Assembly: GCF_009727055.1 (NCBI RefSeq)
Contig: NC_052357.1
Coordinates: 12,660,029-12,724,028, forward strand
From: Benincasa hispida
Lineage: Eukaryota > Streptophyta > Magnoliopsida > Cucurbitales > Cucurbitaceae
Direction: 5' to 3'
DNA: 64,000 nucleotides
Shown here: in pieces, positions 59,401 to 64,000 of the stretch
How positions within the stretch are numbered: the first letter of the stretch is position 1
Layout of the letters: each line of letters starts with the position of its first letter
Position numbers and translations under genes: made by a program
Notes under the pieces: model-generated
Seen by the model: only the letters and a program-made list of their open reading frames with translations
Told to the model about the DNA's origin: nothing
Databases searched by the model: none

Positions 59401-61148
59401 CGAATGGAGGAGGAAAAACTCTATTGCATAGATCAACTCTCCAATCGTGTAGTAAAAGGAGTCTATCGCATAGGCTTTCATGTGTAGAAGTTTCACAATT
59501 TATACAACTCTTAGATTTGGAATAAATAAAATCATATTTTATTTATCCCATTTTACTATAAAACCACTTAACTTCCCACTAAGGTGGTTAGAGAGAAAAA
59601 AAGGGGATAATTATCAAATATAATTAATAATATAAATAAATATGATAACTAACTTACCATATTATATTTGTAACCTATAGTTTTAATATTGCATCATATA
59701 CAATATAAACTATAGTTCTTTTTCTCTATTTTATGACATTTAATATAAATCATATTTATATTAAATTTAATAACTATGAATCTCATTCATAGAAAATATT
59801 CCTCCAATTAAACTATAATGAATCAAATACATTATGTCAATTATATCATATATAATTAAATTCCCTCTTATTAATTTGAACAATTCAAATTAACCTCAAA
59901 ACTGATTCTCAACTAAATCCTTTTTGAGCTACCAAGAAAACCATATGGACTTGTAGCTTGAAGCTCCAACCGTACGTGAATAACTAATTAAACATTTTAA
60001 TCACATTATTCACCATTCGTTAACTATCGGGCATTTCACTAAAAACCGACAGCTGCACTTTTCGCAGTACAAATATATTTCTGTGTCTATTGGATGTAAC
60101 CAATCAATAGTATAATGACCCTTCACAAATTGGTCGAAAGTACAGTTAGGCCAAATTACCGTTTTGCTTCTGTAGTTACATCTAATTCCTTAAGTGCCAC
60201 TGATCGCTCTAATGAACAATAGATCATAGTCCCACTATGACTAAACCCTCTCTAACCAAGAGAGGGTGTGGCGCCACATTGTTCAAGACCCGGAATCAGC
60301 CTTTAAAGGAGCAATTTATTACTTACCACTGCATCGAGGAATGAGTGAATTCCATCTTATGTAGCTGAGTTCCCAGCTCTCCAATCAGACGAATCCCCAA
60401 AATGGTAGGCTTGTTGAGTTGGCAATCTGGCCCATATCACCCATGAAAATCAAAGGACCGCTCTCATAGGTAAGAGTTCACAACTCACTCAGGATTAAGG
60501 TCATTTTATCTATGGTCATCCTAGTGAAATGAAAGTCTCTATTATGAACGACGTTATATAACGAGACTAAACATTTCATGGTCTAGTCTTAACTTCTTTG
60601 TATAAAATATCCCCGCTTGCATGTCTAATACATGAATGATCAGGATCAAATCATTTGTAGCACTTTACAACATTTGTAACACCTACAAAGAGGGCCATAC
60701 TCGTAGTGTCACCAGGTTATGGTACCAAACCTTATCAATATACTACAGACCATTTAAGTTATCACTTAAACATGATCCACCTTTATGTCTCCATATACAT
60801 GTTTAAGTTACAACCATAACCTTGGATGTTAGTTTATTGGTTTGTAGTTTATGCAACTAAAATATCATATATTTCATAGGCAAAGTGAATAAAATATCAA
60901 ATATTATTAATTATAGAAATGTTTGTTCATACAAGGTTTACAAACTATAGGACCCTACGAGATTTAGTGCATCAACCCCAACAATATTAATAGTCGCCAA
61001 ACTAGTATTGGCATGGCGCCATTTGAGGCCCTATATGGGAAGAGTTATAGGTCTCCTATATGTTGAGATGAGGTTGGTGAACGAAAGTTACTAGGACTTG
61101 AGTTAGTGTAGACGACGAATGAGGCAACACGGAAGATCCGAGTACGTA
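56451..61148 (+). pseudogene. Degenerate Gypsy gag-pol, interrupted by a solo LTR
   Basis: Mostly decayed beyond reading. RT remnant at about 58185-58300: YYEVMKMCYQLIDALAF in place of the usual HYEFLVMPFGLTNAPA. Integrase from about 58800: SVMSNDDPRFTS, then LEFITTFHPQTNGPTDRLYK and SWDSHLHLTKFAH up to 59029. It resumes after the insertion at 60989 as NSRQTSIGMAPFEALYGK, SPICWDEVGERKLLGLEL and TTNEATRKIRVRM to about 61148, where it breaks off. Order and words are those of chromovirus-type Gypsy elements. Stops and frameshifts throughout. Confidence 0.8.
59030..60983 (-). mobile_element. Solo LTR copy B (1954 bp) with 5-bp target duplication
   Basis: Plus-strand ends TGAAGGAACTCG and CATCAACCCCAACA (TG...CA). 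ATATT lies directly on both sides (59025-59029 and 60984-60988). Joining the flanks restores the Gypsy integrase reading, which proves insertion. No internal retroelement region remains, so this is a solo LTR left by recombination. Orientation (-) is inferred from alignment with copies A and C. Confidence 0.9.
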
Positions 61149-61440
61149 TGTTGTTCGTGTTCCTTGTGATGCGAACTAGGAGTGCATTGTGTGAGGAAGT
61201 GAAAAATAAGGTGCAAGTGAGAGTATGAATGATGCGTTAACTTTCTAAGTGACGATTTTGGATGATGCGTACAAGGATGCGTTACACTCCTCCTAATGTG
61301 TTCAAGTTTTCCTGAATCGGATCCAAGTATAAATCTAATTCAGGTTCCTGGTAAGTTTAGGGTCGAACTCAGGGATTTAGATCAGAACTGACGCATGGTT
61401 TACGTTGTAGTAATGCAAAAGGATTCTAAGTAAGTGCTGA
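61149..61440. other. Transition between Gypsy remnant and LTR copy C
   Basis: Not Gypsy-like and not alignable to copy B. Contains three ATGCGT(T/A) words (about 61235-61285). It may be the diverged start of copy C, or part of another element that also fills 63546-64000. Confidence 0.35.
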
Positions 61441-63545
61441 ATGAGTTTTATTTACATTAAGTTTACTGCATGCATACAAGAAGATGCAAAAGGTCAAGTG
61501 GAAGATAAAGGTTCATGTAAAAATGGTGCAGTGAATGTTGTATGCGCTGATCTACGTGAGATCCTTGGTTATCTGTATGTGACTCAAGCATGTATGTGGT
61601 GACATACAAGTGGATTATGTCTTGAGTGATAACCAAAATGGTCTGTAGTATATGGATAAAGGAGGGAAACCTTATCATGTTAACACTACGGATGCGACCT
61701 GCTTTGTGGAATGGTCACAAGTGTCGTGACTTGTCACAGATGGTCTGATTCTGATGTTTCGTGTTGAGGACATGCGAGCAGGGGCGTCCTATACAAAGAG
61801 TTTGTATAATACCTGACCACGAAGTGTTAACGTCTCGTTATATAACACCGTCATGATAGAGACTTTACTTCACTACGATGGCCACAGGTAACATGACCTC
61901 AATCCTGAGTGAGTTGGAACTCCTGCCATTGAGGGCGGTACTTTGATTTGTATGGGTGCGAGCGGCCAGGTTGCTAATTCAAATCTACCATTTTGGAGAT
62001 TCGTCTGATTTGGGAGCTGGAACTTAAGCTACAAAAGATGGAATTCACGCATTCCTCGAGGCAGAGGTAAGTAGATAGATAGCTCCCTTAAGGGCTGATT
62101 TCGGGGCTTGAACGATGTGGCGTCACACACCTTCTCTTGGCCCGAGAGGTATTCATACATAGTTGGACTAGGTTGTATTGTTCATTAGAAGAATTAGTGG
62201 TACTTAAGGAGTGAGATGTAACTACAGTGGTAAAACGATAATTTGGCCCAGCTCTACTTACGAGCATCTATGAAGGGTCATCGTGCTCATGATTAGTTAT
62301 TTCCGTTGGATACAGAAATATATCTGTGGTAAGAAGAGTTCAGCTGTTGATCTTTAATGGAATGTTTGACAGTTAACGGATGGTGGATCTTGTGGCTAAA
62401 GAGTTTAATAAATTATTCACGGACTGTTGGAGCTTCGAGCCACAGGTTCAGTAGGTCCTCTGGTAGCTGGGATAAAGTCGAGAACCAGTATTTGGGTTAA
62501 TTTGAAATGTTCAAATTGACAAGAGGAAGTTCGATTATATGTGATATAATTGGACTGGTTAATTATATATGATATAATTGGCTAAATGTATGAGATACAT
62601 TATTTTGGAGAAAATTATATATAAATATGATTTATATCAAATAGAGGAGAAAATACTATAGTAAATATGTGATATCAAACTATAGGATAAAAATATATTA
62701 TGATTATATTTATTATTAATTAATTGATTAATTATATGATAATTAATCCAAAAATTACGTTTGGACGTGGGTTAGTGGGAATGAGTCGCTTATTGTAACC
62801 GATGAATTAAAATGAAAATTATTTTCATTTTTTTAACAGTTCAATCACCATCCAAAAGAAATAGAGAGCGCGCGTTGGTGATAAGTGAACGATCGCTTAA
62901 AAGAATCGAGAGCCTATACGATAGCTTCTCTATGCCTAAACGATCATCTACCTCGAGCCTAAACAATCGCACACTAGTTCCTACACGATTGCATAGCTTC
63001 TCTAAACGATCGTAGTGTGTACTGAGTTTGCTAAATGATCGTATACCATTTCCTAAACGATCGTTCAGTGAAACCTACACGATTGTGTAGCTTCTCCTAA
63101 ACGATAAGCATTTCGTTATGCGATAGCGTCTTTTTCCCTTCCACTTGCTTATCGTCTACACGATTCGTATTTCCTCCTTCTTCTACCAAATTCACCAAAG
63201 ACCACGCTTTGGGTTTTCACTATGAGAATATTCGGGGCTCTTTTCTGGTGGTGTCATCCCTGCGGCGTTCGTGTTCGTGCGGTTGTTCATGCTACTATAG
63301 TTGACGCTGCTGTTGGGTGTTGGTAGATCGCTTGGAGGGTTCTGCTGCGTTGAGTTCCAAAGATTGAAGACTATTTTCAACTGGTATCACACTCTTTCCC
63401 TTCTTATGTTATTGTTAATAGCATGCCGTTAATTAAGATTTGTTTGCATAACTGTACGTATGAATGTATATTGTTGTATTTTGATCACTGTGAGATCGGA
63501 GCGATCCGAACACATTCATGGAACTTTTCGGTAAAAGATCCTTCA
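61440..63545 (+). mobile_element. LTR copy C, related to copies A and B
   Basis: Alignable to the complement of copy B from TTTTATTTACATTAAG (about 61447) to the end AAAAGATCCTTCA (B ends GAGTTCCTTCA). Shared blocks include AAATGGTCTGTAGTATATGG, TCGTTATATAACACCGTCAT, CTCAATCCTGAGTGAGTTGG, CTTGGCCCGAGAGGT, ATACAGAAATATATCTGTGG, ACTGTTGGAGCTTC. The left end is not fixed. No PBS follows 63545, so this is a solo LTR or a truncated copy. Confidence 0.7.
62875..63165 (+). repeat. Degenerate ACGATCG-type array inside LTR copy C
   Basis: About twelve variants of CTAAACGATCGT or CTACACGATTGT spaced 15-30 bp apart. Copy B has only a few such words in the matching place. Confidence 0.75.
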
Positions 63546-64000
63546 CTTATTACCCTTCTTCTGGTTGGATTTCATCTATTTATAGGCGGTTCTCTTCACC
63601 AACTTAATGATGAGGCAGAATTAAATTCCATACCTTGGTCAGCCGCCTGACACTCAGACACTTTTCAAACGTCGCTAGTTAGTTGTCTATGCTTGCAAGT
63701 GGTGATCTGACACAAACAACGTAAGTCAATGAACCTTTGCTACGTTGAAATCCCTCCGACGCATGTCCATGCGTTAGCTTCGCCTGCGACACTTAGAATC
63801 ATCGTTAAAATCCTGTGATAATATGCGTTAGTGACACAACTTTTAGCAATAAACATTCTTTTGTAAAAGTTTTGCAGTGTGTGAGGAATTCCGTGCGTTT
63901 TCTCTAAGAATGATGATATTTTATCATTAAAAATTTTAATTCTTCTAACTTTTGAGAGACAATAACTTGTATTTCTACAAGTTATCATATACAAACAACT
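63546..64000. other. Unidentified sequence to the window end
   Basis: Balanced composition. ATGCGTTAG words at about 63768 and 63827 recall 61235-61285, so copy C may be inserted in one larger element. An 84-codon minus-strand frame (63740-63994) has no recognisable similarity. Confidence 0.3.

Noticed and set aside
63740..63994. 84-codon minus-strand frame at the window end
   Set aside because: No motif, cut near the window end, and in probable repeat DNA.

Overview
This window looks like nuclear DNA of a flowering plant. It is very AT-rich, has two intron-style plant genes in 64 kb, and most of the rest is layered, decayed transposable-element sequence. A cucurbit source is my guess from the general look of the repeats; nothing in the window proves the species.

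Two protein-coding genes are well supported. At 447-1400 (+) a single coding exon encodes a 317-residue plant protein with a basic segment, an acidic run and a C-terminal coiled coil; I do not know its function. At 45424-46685 (+) four exons encode a 334-residue class II homeodomain-leucine zipper transcription factor that closely resembles Arabidopsis HAT14. It has an EAR-like LxLxL motif at the N-terminus, a homeodomain, a leucine zipper and the CPSCE motif. No tRNA, rRNA or CRISPR array was seen.

Layout. 0-2.3 kb: first gene. 2.3-14.3 kb: AT-rich intergenic DNA with three short GC- or CT-rich islands, an unidentified island at 10.3-11.3 kb, and several MITE-like repeats. 14.3-18.3 kb: a truncated Copia LTR-gag fragment (-), a T-rich stretch with exon-like pieces, then a 1.1-kb non-autonomous CACTA element with a perfect TAA target duplication. 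19.9-21.2 kb: two repeats of the 'we-call-it' type built from TTTAGGGACCAAAATA-like words. 21.7-26.9 kb: one complete but dead Tork-like Copia element (-) with both LTRs, PBS and polypurine tract. 28.5-29.4 kb: a likely Helitron carrying a nested inverted-repeat element. 30-43.5 kb: MITEs, palindromic repeats and a cluster of tRNA-like SINE fragments. 43.5-47 kb: the HAT14-like gene, with an Au-like SINE and another dispersed repeat in its upstream DNA. 50.8-52.4 kb: a solo-LTR-like copy (A). 54.4-61.15 kb: a Del/Tekay-like Gypsy element (+) with its 5' LTR, PBS, and degenerate reverse transcriptase and integrase. A 1.95-kb solo LTR (B, -) with a clean 5-bp target duplication sits inside the Gypsy integrase. 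61.4-63.5 kb: a third related LTR copy (C, +).

No new multi-gene system was found. The most unusual signal is that the three diverged LTR copies A, B and C share a long non-coding core that includes a short hairpin and a palindrome, each kept by paired base changes. A degenerate ACGATCG-type array also lies in copy C. Both can be tested by alignment across a genome.
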